64,000 bases of DNA from positions 60,821-124,820 of the forward strand of contig NZ_JAUYNX010000038.1 in assembly GCF_030704825.1 (NCBI RefSeq), written 5' to 3'. This DNA comes from Brevundimonas sp. GTDB lineage: Bacteria > Pseudomonadota > Alphaproteobacteria > Caulobacterales > Caulobacteraceae. This document shows positions 43,761 through 51,254 of the stretch, piece after piece. The number at the start of each line of letters is the position of its first letter. Within the stretch, counting starts at the first letter, position 1. The notes below the pieces were generated by a model. That model was not told the origin of the DNA and did no database searches. It saw only the letters and a program-made list of their open reading frames with translations. Position numbers and translations under genes: made by a program.

Positions 43761-43934
43761 GTTTCTTACGCCGGGGAGGGCGCTCTTTTGATTGGCAACA
43801 GTGGCGATGTCGGATCGCACGAGCCATTCCGCAAGGGCGCGAAGCGTGAGCGTAACCATCCGTGACCGCCTTCTGCGAGAGCTACGGGGCCGAAGCGTGG
43901 CCGTATCTATAATTCCCTGTAATCTGAACCGGAT

Positions 43935-45350
43935 TTAGGCCGGGTTAAGTGACCAGACCTGACGCGCGGTCTCCAGGCGGGCCAGTTTGGCGTACAGCGG
44001 CGTCCAGTCGTCGTCGGCATCGATCGCGGCCCAGATCGACTCCACCTCGTCGATCAGCATCTCCTCCGGTTCCGCCGCGGCGAACGTCGGGGCCTCCAGT
44101 CGTTCGGGACGGTCCGGCGCATGTTCGAACAGGGCGAAGCGGAAGACGTCGAACGCCTCGCCCTGGTACAGCTTGCCGCGCGGCCCCTGCAGCGCCCGGG
44201 CCGACGAGGCGAAGCCGCCGAACCAGTCGAAGAACAGCGGCTCCCAGCGCAGCGCCTCCCCGCCCTCGCGCAGCAGCGCCAGGGTCGCATCCAGCAGTCT
44301 CTGGTCGGCCGCCTCGCCGAGGCTTGATACGCCCAGCCGGGCCAGAAAGGCGGCGCGCAGTTCGCGGATATAGGCCGGGCCGAACCCGTTCAGCGCATCG
44401 GTCAGCGGCTCCGCCGCCGCGACCAGCTTCAGGGCGCCGCCCAGCTGGGTCAGGGCCCAGAACACCGCCTCGGGCTGACGCGCGAAGGCGTAGAGGCCGG
44501 TCTGGTCGAAATAGGCGGCGGTGAAGCCTGGCTCGTAGTGCGGCAGGAACCGCCACGGGCCATAGTCGAAGCTTTCGCCGGTGACGTTCAGATTGTCGGT
44601 GTTCAGCACCCCGTGGACGAAACCGGCCGAGATCCACCGCGCGGTCAACCGGGCCGAGGCCTCGACCACCGCGCGCAGGAAGCCGGGCGTGTCTCCGGCC
44701 GCCACGTCCGGGTGGTAAAGCGACCGCGCGTGTTCGACCAGCGCCTCGACCATGTCGGCGCGGCCCAGATACGCCGCCCGCTGGAAGGTCCCGAACCGCA
44801 CATGGCTGTGCGACAGCCGCACCAGCACCGCCGACCGCGTCGGCGACGGCTCGTCCCCGCGCTCCAGCGCCTCGCCGGTCTCGATCAGCGACAGGGCCCG
44901 GCTGGTCGGAACGCCCAGCGCCTCCAGCATGGCCGCCGCCAGCACCTCGCGCACCCCGCCCTTCAGCGTCAGCCGCCCGTCGGCGCCGCGCGACCAGGGA
45001 GTCTGGCCCGATCCCTTGGTGCCCAGGTCGAGCAGCCGCCCCCGGTCGTCCCGCATCTGGGCGGCGAGGAAGCCGCGTCCATCGCCGAGGTCGGGATTGT
45101 AGGTACGGAACTGATGCCCGTGATAGCGCATGGCGACCGGCCCGGGCTGGCCGGGCAGGGGCTCGAACCGGCCGAAATGAGCAGTCCATTCGGCGTCGGT
45201 CAGGGTGTCCAGACCGACGCTCGCGGCCGCCCGGTCGTTGCGGACGCGCAGGATCGTCGCGGGAAAGTCGGCCGCCCGCACGGCGTCGCCCCAGGCTTCC
45301 CCCAGATCGAGGAAGCGGGGCTCGGGGCGATAGGCGGACGATGGCGGCAT
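43935..45350 (-). CDS. selO: Protein adenylyltransferase SelO (YdiU family)
   Basis: 471 aa. SelO is a pseudokinase that transfers AMP to Ser/Thr/Tyr residues of target proteins (redox-related, mitochondrial or bacterial). Visible: MRYHGHQFRTYNPDLGDGRGFLAAQM, LDLGTKGSGQTPWSRGADGRLTLKGGVREVL (nucleotide-binding Lys), RALSLIETGE and FVHGVLNTDNLNVTGESFDYGPWRFL (the metal-binding Asn/Asp residues). The C-terminal CxxU/CxxC-type region seen in some SelO is not present. ATG 45350 fits the family length. It diverges from nhaA across 201 bp. Confidence 0.92.
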   Translation of the reverse strand: MPPSSAYRPEPRFLDLGEAWGDAVRAADFPATILRVRNDRAAASVGLDTLTDAEWTAHFGRFEPLPGQPGPVAMRYHGHQFRTYNPDLGDGRGFLAAQMRDDRGRLLDLGTKGSGQTPWSRGADGRLTLKGGVREVLAAAMLEALGVPTSRALSLIETGEALERGDEPSPTRSAVLVRLSHSHVRFGTFQRAAYLGRADMVEALVEHARSLYHPDVAAGDTPGFLRAVVEASARLTARWISAGFVHGVLNTDNLNVTGESFDYGPWRFLPHYEPGFTAAYFDQTGLYAFARQPEAVFWALTQLGGALKLVAAAEPLTDALNGFGPAYIRELRAAFLARLGVSSLGEAADQRLLDATLALLREGGEALRWEPLFFDWFGGFASSARALQGPRGKLYQGEAFDVFRFALFEHAPDRPERLEAPTFAAAEPEEMLIDEVESIWAAIDADDDWTPLYAKLARLETARQVWSLNPA

Positions 45351-45398
45351 CGGCCGCAAATGCGGCCTCCGCCGGCCCGGCGCAACCGCGCAATGCGG

Positions 45399-45426
45399 TT
45401 GAAACACGGGCGGCCTTGCGTATGTT
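45399..45426 (+). promoter_or_regulatory. Sigma-70-type promoter of nhaA
   Basis: -35 TTGAAA (45399-45404), 16-base spacer, -10 TATGTT (45421-45426); transcription would begin near 45433, right at the start of the structured leader and 119 bases before the GTG start of nhaA. Confidence 0.6.
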
Positions 45427-45432
45427 GCGGCG

Positions 45433-45551
45433 CAGAGATCAGGCCGGGGCTCCCGGCCAGGCTGGCGCCCGTCGCGAGACGGCGCGAATCCGGTCCGGCG
45501 TCCGTCGATAACCTGACGCCGCGACAGTCCCTTCCCGAGCCGGAGGCCGCC
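45433..45551 (+). ncRNA. Structured 5' leader of nhaA, candidate nhaA-II / Li+-type riboswitch
   Basis: Three consecutive hairpins stand between the promoter and the coding region: a 7-bp stem GGCCGGG-GCT-CCCGGCC (45442-45458); a stem CCGTC-GCGA-GACGG with a GNRA loop (45469-45482, extendable by GCGC pairs through a one-base bulge); and GGCGTC/GACGCC with a 12-base loop (45497-45520). The ribosome site GGAGG (45542-45546) follows. From memory, an nhaA-II RNA motif upstream of nhaA in Caulobacterales was proposed and later linked to Li+ sensing. The match to that consensus could not be checked here. Confidence 0.55.
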
Positions 45552-46766
45552 GTGGCGCGCAGGATCACCCTCGATTTCCTCAAGACCGAGGCCGCCTCCG
45601 GCGTGGTTCTGGGACTGGCGGCCCTGACCGCGCTGATCGTCGCCAACTCGCCCCTGTCCGGGGCCTATTTCGGCTGGCTCAAGAGCGAGCATGTGCTGCA
45701 GATCGGCCCGCTGATGCTGGAGCTGACGATCTCCGAATGGATCAAGGAAGGCCTGATGGCCGTCTTCTTCCTCGTGGTCGGGCTGGAGATCAAATACGAG
45801 ATCCTGCGCGGAGAGCTCAGCGATCCGCGCAAGCTGGCCACGCCCGTGCTGGCGGCGGCCGGCGGCATGATCGCCCCGGCCCTGGTCTACCTGGCCGTCT
45901 CCGGGCTCCTGGCCGGGCCCCACGGCGGATGGCCGATCCCGCTGGCCACCGACATCGCCTTCGCCCTCGCGGTCTTCGCGGTCGCCGCGCGCAAGCTGCC
46001 GTCCTCCCTGCGGGTCTTCCTGCTGACCCTCGCCATCGTCGACGATCTCGGCGCCATCGCCCTGATCGCCGCCCTGTTCTCCAGCGGCGTGGCCTGGGTG
46101 CCCCTGGCCTGGATCGCGGGCCTGTTGCTGGTCGGGACCCTGTTCGCCGCCCGCCGCCGGGTCGCCGCGCCCTTCTGGGTGCTGGGCTTCGGCCTGGTCT
46201 GGTACCTGACCGTCCTTTCGGGCCTGTCCACCTCCCTGACCGCGGTGGCCTTCGCCATGATCGTCCCGGTCGCCGACCGGACCGACGACAGTCAGAGCCC
46301 GCTGAAGGAGGCGATGCACGATCTCCACCCTTATGTCGCCTATCTGGTCCTGCCGCTGTTCGCCTTCGCCAAGGCCGGCGTCTCCTTCGCGGGTCTGTCG
46401 CTGGAACAGGCCTTCGCGCCGCTTGTGCTGGGCGTCGCCCTCGGCCTGTTCGTCGGCAAGCAGATCGGCGTCTTCGGCGCCGCCTGGCTGGCCTCGGCGC
46501 TGAAACTGGGGCGACGCCCCACCGGTTCGACCTGGCTGGAGCTTTACGGCGTCAGCCTGCTTTGCGGCGTCGGGTTCACCATGAGCTTGTTCATCGGCGT
46601 GCTCGCGTTTCCCGGGGCCATCGACTCGCCCGAACAGGTCGAGGTCAAGTTGGGGGTCCTGGGCGGGTCCTTCCTCTCCGCCATCGCGGGTGCGGCCGTT
46701 CTTGCGGCGGCCGGTCGGCGGCGCAAGATTTTGGCTCAGCAAGGCGCGGATACTGACGCGGACTAG
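45552..46766 (+). CDS. nhaA: Na+/H+ antiporter NhaA
   Basis: 404-aa inner-membrane antiporter, exchanging Na+ or Li+ for H+ and keeping pH and salt balance. Transport Asp residues are in LATDIAFALAVFAVAA (about 136) and LTLAIVDDLGAIALIA (about 165-166); other conserved parts are FFLVVGLEIKYE and GVGFTMSLFIGVLAF. About 12 TM helices expected. GTG 45552 was chosen because GGAGG lies 5 bases upstream. A structured leader precedes it, suggesting cation-responsive control of translation or transcription. Confidence 0.95.
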   Translation: MARRITLDFLKTEAASGVVLGLAALTALIVANSPLSGAYFGWLKSEHVLQIGPLMLELTISEWIKEGLMAVFFLVVGLEIKYEILRGELSDPRKLATPVLAAAGGMIAPALVYLAVSGLLAGPHGGWPIPLATDIAFALAVFAVAARKLPSSLRVFLLTLAIVDDLGAIALIAALFSSGVAWVPLAWIAGLLLVGTLFAARRRVAAPFWVLGFGLVWYLTVLSGLSTSLTAVAFAMIVPVADRTDDSQSPLKEAMHDLHPYVAYLVLPLFAFAKAGVSFAGLSLEQAFAPLVLGVALGLFVGKQIGVFGAAWLASALKLGRRPTGSTWLELYGVSLLCGVGFTMSLFIGVLAFPGAIDSPEQVEVKLGVLGGSFLSAIAGAAVLAAAGRRRKILAQQGADTDAD

Positions 46767-46787
46767 GCGAATATTGACCTAGCGTCA
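46754..46787 (+). terminator. Inverted repeat at the end of nhaA
   Basis: TGACGC and TAGG (interrupted by GGAC on the 5' arm) pair with CCTAGCGTCA across a 10-base AT-rich loop; the repeat covers the nhaA stop codon. Only a short T-rich stretch (ATTTCT) follows, so termination would be partial. The remaining 46788-46996 interval shows no further recognisable element. Confidence 0.4.
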
Positions 46788-46996
46788 CCGATTTCTGTCG
46801 CTTTTGCGTCACAGTCGGCCTTCCGCCAAGACGGAAATGCGACCCCGGCGCGCGCCGCTCCTTGTCGCTGAGTCCGGCTTGGATTACCCCGAAGGCTGGA
46901 CTTACCGCGTTCCATCAAGAAGAGCGCGGGCCAGGGATCAGGAAACGCCGGGGTCGCCGTCCAGCACGGGGTCCCGGCCCATGTCGGGGAGCCACC

Positions 46997-49597
46997 ATGC
47001 GCCTTACCAACCTTCTTCGCACCACCGTCTCGGCGGCCGTCGTCGGCGCCTGCGCCTTCGGCCTCGCCGGGGTGTCCTCGGCGCAGGCCCAGGACCAGGA
47101 GGGTCCGGCCACCATCGACGACATCATCGTCACCGCCCAGAAGCGCGAACAGAACCTGCAGGACGTGCCGATCGTGGTCACCAGCCTGTCGCAGGAAGTG
47201 CTGCAGGACGCCGGCGTCCGCGACATCAAGGACCTGCAGATCCTGACCCCCGGCATGACGGTCACCTCGACCTCGTCGGAAGCCTCGACCACCGCCCGCA
47301 TCCGCGGCGTCGGCACGGTCGGCGACAACCCCGGCCTGGAAAGCTCGGTCGGCGTGGTCATCGACGGCGTCTATCGCTCGCGCAACTCGGTCGGCTTCGG
47401 CGACCTGGGCGAACTGCAGCGCATCGAGGTCCTGAAGGGCCCGCAGGGCACCCTGTTCGGCAAGAACACCTCGGCCGGCGTCATCAACATCATCACCGAG
47501 GCGCCGTCGTTCACCCCCGGCTTCAACGGTGAAGTCACCATGGGCAACTATGGCGCCTGGGGCGTTTCCGGCTCCATAACCGGCCCGATCAACGACCAGG
47601 TGGCCTACCGCCTGTACGCCGGCACGCGCGAGCGCGACGGCTTCATGAACATCGACACCGGGGACGGCCCGCGTCAGGAAACCGACGACAACAACGTCGC
47701 CTTCTCCACCGTTCGCGGCCAGCTGCTGATCCTGCCGAACGACAACGCCTCGATCAAGCTGATCGCCGACTACAGCACCCGCGACGAATACTGCTGCGTC
47801 GGCACCCAGATCCGCACCGGCCCGACCTATCCGTTCGTCGATCTGCTGTCGAACGGCACCGGCCAGCGCCCGCCGGCCGCCGGCTTCGGCCTGCTGCCCT
47901 TCTCGCGCACCGGCTTCGCCAACCGCGAGACCGGACAGAGCGTCGAGGACATGGGCCTGTCGGCCGAGGCCAACATCGATCTCGAGTCGATGAACGCCAC
48001 CCTGACCTCGGTCACATCGTGGCGTAACTGGAGCTCCGAACTCGGCCAGGACATCGACTACACCGGCGCCGACATCGCCTACCGGCTCCAGGACGGCGAC
48101 TACGGTTTCACGGTCGAGAACGTGACCCAGGAACTCCGCCTCGCCGGTTCCAACGACGCGGTCGACTGGCTGTTCGGCGTGTTCGCCACCAAGGAAGACA
48201 TCGGTCGCACCGACAGCTGGTATTTCGGCGCCGACTACACGCCCTTCCTGTCCCTGCTGCTCAGCGCCCGCCTGAACGCCGCCAACCCGGCCCTGCCGAT
48301 CAGCCCCAACACCATCGGCTGCTACACGCGCGCGGCGCAAACCGCGCCCGGCTTCGGCGCCTGCCTGGGCACCGGCGGCGCCGTCAGCGGCGGCGGTCCC
48401 GGCTTCACCGTCGGCCAAGGCTTCGAGGACACCTACGCCCAGGGCTCGACCTCGATGGCCGTGTTCACCAACAACACCTGGCACGTCACGGACGCCTTCG
48501 ACATCACCCTGGGCCTGCGTTACACCCAGGATCAGAAGAGCCTGCACGGCCTGCAGACCAACACCAACGGCAACGGCGGAACCTGCGCCGCGGCCCTGGG
48601 CAACGCCGCCGCCATCGGCGCCGTTCTGGGCGCCGCCACCCCGACCATCCTGGGCAACTTCTGCCTTCCCTGGTCGAACTTCGCCTACAACAACCGCCGC
48701 ATCTCCGAGGATCACGACGACGGCGAACTGAGCGGCACGATCAAGGCGGCCTTCCGTCTCAATCCGTCGATCATGACCTATGTCTCGTACGCCCGCGGCT
48801 ACAAGAGCTTCGGCTACAACCTGGACCGCGTGCAGACGGGCATCACGCCCAACGCCTCGCTGTTCTTCCCGTCGGAAGTGGTCGACAGCTACGAGGCCGG
48901 CGTCAAGATGACGCTGCTGGACCGCAGCCTTCTGCTGAACGCCACCTACTTCGATCAGACGTTCGAGAATTTCCAGCTCAACACCTTCCTCGGCACCGCC
49001 TTCGTGGTGGAGTCGATCCCCGAGCTGACCTCGCGCGGCGTCGACGCCGATTTCCTGTGGTTCACCCCGCTCGAGGGCCTGAGCTTCCAGGGCGGCGTCA
49101 CCTGGACCGACGCCAAGTACGGGAATTTCACCGCGGCTGACCTGTCCAGCCCGGGCAACTTCCCCCAGCTGTCGCTGCTGCCGGGCGCCCGCGCCTCGTT
49201 CGCGCCGGAGTGGTCGGCCACCGGCTCGATCAACTTCGACCGGGACATCGGGGCGGGCCTGCGCGCCGGCTTCAGCCTCGCGGCCAAGTATATGGACGAC
49301 TACAACACCGGTTCCGACCTGCTGCCCTACAAGCTGCAGGAAGCCTTCACGACCGTGAACGGCCGCATCGTGATCGGCTCCCAGGACGAGCGCTGGACCT
49401 TCGAGGTCTGGGCCCAGAACCTGACCGACGAGGAATACATCCAGGTAGCCTACAACGCCCCGCTGCAAGGCGGCGCCTTCCAGAGCACGGTCCAGCCGAA
49501 CGGCACCTATTACAACCCGGCCCTGGACACCCAGACCTACGACGCCTTCCTCGGCCAGCCGCGCACCTACGGCGCGACGCTGCGCATCAAATACTAG
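46997..49597 (+). CDS. TonB-dependent outer-membrane receptor (large)
   Basis: 866 aa: signal peptide to about residue 31 (SSAQA-Q), TonB box-like IDDIIVTAQKREQNLQDVPIVVT (about 40-62), plug domain (about 62-175; RIEVLKGPQGTLFGKNTSAGVINI), barrel to the C-terminal RIKY. It differs from the tandem receptors at 2713-6975: longer, with the AQKREQNLQDVPIVVT type of plug typical of sphingomonad/Caulobacter substrate receptors. One surface loop has two Cys-rich parts (YCCVGTQIRTG and IGCYTRAAQTAPGFGACLG). Start ATG 46997 follows GGGGAGCCACC. A perfect terminator follows. Substrate unknown. Confidence 0.92.
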   Translation: MRLTNLLRTTVSAAVVGACAFGLAGVSSAQAQDQEGPATIDDIIVTAQKREQNLQDVPIVVTSLSQEVLQDAGVRDIKDLQILTPGMTVTSTSSEASTTARIRGVGTVGDNPGLESSVGVVIDGVYRSRNSVGFGDLGELQRIEVLKGPQGTLFGKNTSAGVINIITEAPSFTPGFNGEVTMGNYGAWGVSGSITGPINDQVAYRLYAGTRERDGFMNIDTGDGPRQETDDNNVAFSTVRGQLLILPNDNASIKLIADYSTRDEYCCVGTQIRTGPTYPFVDLLSNGTGQRPPAAGFGLLPFSRTGFANRETGQSVEDMGLSAEANIDLESMNATLTSVTSWRNWSSELGQDIDYTGADIAYRLQDGDYGFTVENVTQELRLAGSNDAVDWLFGVFATKEDIGRTDSWYFGADYTPFLSLLLSARLNAANPALPISPNTIGCYTRAAQTAPGFGACLGTGGAVSGGGPGFTVGQGFEDTYAQGSTSMAVFTNNTWHVTDAFDITLGLRYTQDQKSLHGLQTNTNGNGGTCAAALGNAAAIGAVLGAATPTILGNFCLPWSNFAYNNRRISEDHDDGELSGTIKAAFRLNPSIMTYVSYARGYKSFGYNLDRVQTGITPNASLFFPSEVVDSYEAGVKMTLLDRSLLLNATYFDQTFENFQLNTFLGTAFVVESIPELTSRGVDADFLWFTPLEGLSFQGGVTWTDAKYGNFTAADLSSPGNFPQLSLLPGARASFAPEWSATGSINFDRDIGAGLRAGFSLAAKYMDDYNTGSDLLPYKLQEAFTTVNGRIVIGSQDERWTFEVWAQNLTDEEYIQVAYNAPLQGGAFQSTVQPNGTYYNPALDTQTYDAFLGQPRTYGATLRIKY

Positions 49598-49623
49598 ACC
49601 CCCGTCGCGAGACGGAAATCTGG

Positions 49624-49656
49624 CCGGCCGGGGGAAACCCCGGCCGGTTTTGTTTT
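49624..49656 (+). terminator. Rho-independent terminator after the large receptor
   Basis: A perfect 10-bp stem CCGGCCGGGG with CCCCGGCCGG and a GAAA loop, followed by TTTTGTTTT. It ends 27 bp past the receptor stop and is the strongest terminator in the window. Confidence 0.92.
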
Positions 49657-49690
49657 GGCCGGGCCTGTTCTCGAAATTATCCGTTAGGAT

Positions 49691-49707
49691 TCACTTACGG
49701 TAAGTGA
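49691..49707. promoter_or_regulatory. ArsR operator candidate
   Basis: TCACTTACGGTAAGTGA is a perfect inverted repeat (8-bp arms, 1-base centre) ending 13 bp before the ArsR start codon. ArsR-type repressors commonly bind such sites over their own promoter. Confidence 0.6.
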
Positions 49708-49720
49708 TATACGACCGTTC

Positions 49721-50017
49721 ATGGACGGATGGAGCGCACTTGCCGACCCCACGCGGCGAACAATCCTTGAACTGGTCGCGGCGCATCCGCGCCACGTGCA
49801 GGAATTGGCGGATCGCCTCCCGGTCAGTCGGCCAGCGGTATCCCAGCACCTCAAGCTGCTGAAGGAGGCGGGCCTCGTCGTCGACCAGGCGGTCGGCGCA
49901 AGACGGCTGTACCGCGCCAACCCTGCGGGTCTCGCCGCGTTGCGCGCGCAACTCGACCGGTTCTGGGGGCAGACCCTCATAAATCTCAAACAGCAGGCCG
50001 AGGCAGAGGATCAATAG
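49721..50017 (+). CDS. ArsR family transcriptional regulator
   Basis: 98 aa. Winged-helix ArsR/SmtB fold: WSALADPTRRTILELVAAHPRHVQELADRLPVSRPAVSQHLKLLKEAGLVVDQAVGARRLYRANPAGLAALRAQL. The recognition helix is VSRPAVSQHLKLLKEAGLV. No Cys pair is present, so it is not a typical metal sensor; it belongs to the group often linked with SRPBCC (AHSA1) proteins. The SRPBCC gene starts 2 bp later, so the two form an operon. It is preceded by a palindromic operator candidate. Confidence 0.9.
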   Translation: MDGWSALADPTRRTILELVAAHPRHVQELADRLPVSRPAVSQHLKLLKEAGLVVDQAVGARRLYRANPAGLAALRAQLDRFWGQTLINLKQQAEAEDQ

Positions 50018-50019
50018 CT

Positions 50020-50496
50020 ATGAGTTCAGATACCGCCGACACGTCCGTCCGCACCGGGATCACGCTCGACGTTCCGCTCGAACGCGCCTTCCGGGTCTTC
50101 ACCGAGCGCTTCGATCACATCAAGCCCCGCGAGCACAACATGCTGGCTGTCGATATAGCGCAGTCGGTTTTCGAGCCGAAGGTCGGCGGGCGCATCTACG
50201 ACCGGGGCGTTGACGGCAGCGAATGTCGGTGGGGCCGGGTTCTGACCTACGACCCGCCCAACCGCCTCGTCTTCTCGTGGGACATCAGCCCGCGCTGGCA
50301 GATCGAGACAGATCAGGCGCGCTCGAGCGAAGTGGAGGTCCGTTTCATCGCCGAGGGCGAGCGACGGACAAGAGTGGAACTGGAACACCGTCATCTCGAA
50401 CGGCACGGCGAAGGCTGGCCAGATCTCGCCGCTGGCGTCCAGGGTGAACACGGCTGGCCCCTCTATCTGCAACGGTTCGCCGAAGCGTCGCGCTGA
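50020..50496 (+). CDS. SRPBCC/AHSA1 family protein
   Basis: 158 aa. Activator-of-Hsp90-type (AHSA1) helix-grip fold: ITLDVPLERAFRVFTERFDHIKP at the start, VGGRIYDRGVDGSECRWGRVLTYDPPNRLVFSWDISP in the middle and TRVELEHRHLERHGEGWPDLAAGVQGEHGWPLYLQRFAEA at the end. It could bind a hydrophobic ligand. Pairing with an upstream ArsR gene (2-bp gap) is frequent, and suggests control by the ligand or by solvent stress, though the real signal is unknown. Convergent with the methyltransferase gene. Confidence 0.88.
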   Translation: MSSDTADTSVRTGITLDVPLERAFRVFTERFDHIKPREHNMLAVDIAQSVFEPKVGGRIYDRGVDGSECRWGRVLTYDPPNRLVFSWDISPRWQIETDQARSSEVEVRFIAEGERRTRVELEHRHLERHGEGWPDLAAGVQGEHGWPLYLQRFAEASR

Positions 50497-50509
50497 GAAG
50501 GGCGCCGAT

Positions 50510-51124
50510 TCACTCCACCCGACAGAAGCAATACATGAATTGTTGAGGCGTGCCCCACGGCGTCTCGTGCAACTCCGTGACGCTGTCCAGGAGACGGAAC
50601 TTCGGCCCAAACTCGCCGTGAAGGTGTTCGGCATCGTAGCGGACGACATCCAGTCCGCTGCACGTCTGCGGACCCTCCGGCCCGAACGTCGCAACAATCA
50701 CATGACCGCCGGGCCTGACCGCGCGGGCGACCTGCCGAACATACTCGGCTCTGTCATCTGCGCTTGTCAGGAAATGGAAGACGGCCCGGTCGTGCCAGAC
50801 ATCGTAGCGAGCCGCTTCCAGCTCGACGGTCGTAATGTCGCCGGTGATCCAGTGCACGGCGGCGCCGGAGGGGCCCAGCCGGCTTTTCGCCACGTCAATC
50901 GCCGCTGCGGAAATGTCGAGCACCGTGACGTCGCTGCAGCCGCGCGCGACGAGATCATCGACGAGCGTCGCTTCCCCGCCGCCCACGTCAATTATCGCGT
51001 CGCCGGCGCTGGGCGCAGCGTCTGCAATGAGCCGCAGCGAAACCTCCAGGTGGGGCCGATACCAGCTTACGTCGTCCACCGCCTTGGTCTGATAGACGTT
51101 TTCCCAGTGCGTTTGGGTAGTCAT
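50510..51124 (-). CDS. Class I SAM-dependent methyltransferase
   Basis: 204 aa. Motif I is DAIIDVGGGEATLVDDLVARG (about 45-65), motif II VTVLDISAAAID, and then AVHWITGDITTVELEAARYDVWHDRAVFHFLTSADDR and VRPGGHVIVATFGPEGPQTCSGLDVVRYDAEHL. The WHDRAVFHFL stretch and the thiol-methyltransferase-like layout (THWENVYQTKAVDDVSWYRPHLEVSL) resemble the Tellurite-resistance/TPMT-like methyltransferase group. ATG 51124 has AGGAG 8 bases upstream. Convergent with the SRPBCC gene. Somewhat less GC-rich than the flanks. Confidence 0.85.
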   Translation of the reverse strand: MTTQTHWENVYQTKAVDDVSWYRPHLEVSLRLIADAAPSAGDAIIDVGGGEATLVDDLVARGCSDVTVLDISAAAIDVAKSRLGPSGAAVHWITGDITTVELEAARYDVWHDRAVFHFLTSADDRAEYVRQVARAVRPGGHVIVATFGPEGPQTCSGLDVVRYDAEHLHGEFGPKFRLLDSVTELHETPWGTPQQFMYCFCRVE

Positions 51125-51254
51125 CGTCGCCACTCCTGAGCCAGGTTCGAAGGCTAAGGATTTCCCCGTCCGAACGCCACAGGGGCCAATGTCCGGAACG
51201 GGTCGGAAACGGCCGATGATCCCCTTCCGCTTCCCGGCCCCCTCCGACGCCGGC

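Noticed and set aside
45362..45371. Ten bases perfectly complementary to the nhaA ribosome-site region (45541-45550), like an anti-SD
   Set aside because: It lies upstream of the predicted promoter and start site, so it would not be in the nhaA message.
45352..45400. Two perfect hairpins (GGCCGC-AAAT-GCGGCC and AACCGC-GCAAT-GCGGTT) near the selO start
   Set aside because: They precede the nhaA promoter and have no T-run; they may affect selO, but there is nothing to support a specific role.
43935..46742. 935-codon frame that looks like a fusion of selO with a long N-terminal extension
   Set aside because: The extra 464 codons run antisense to nhaA and have shadow composition; selO starts at ATG 45350 with family-typical sequence.
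46763..49468. 901-codon minus-strand open frame over the large receptor
   Set aside because: Antisense shadow; composition is low-complexity Gly/Val/Ala/Asp without signal or domain, while the plus strand has a full receptor.
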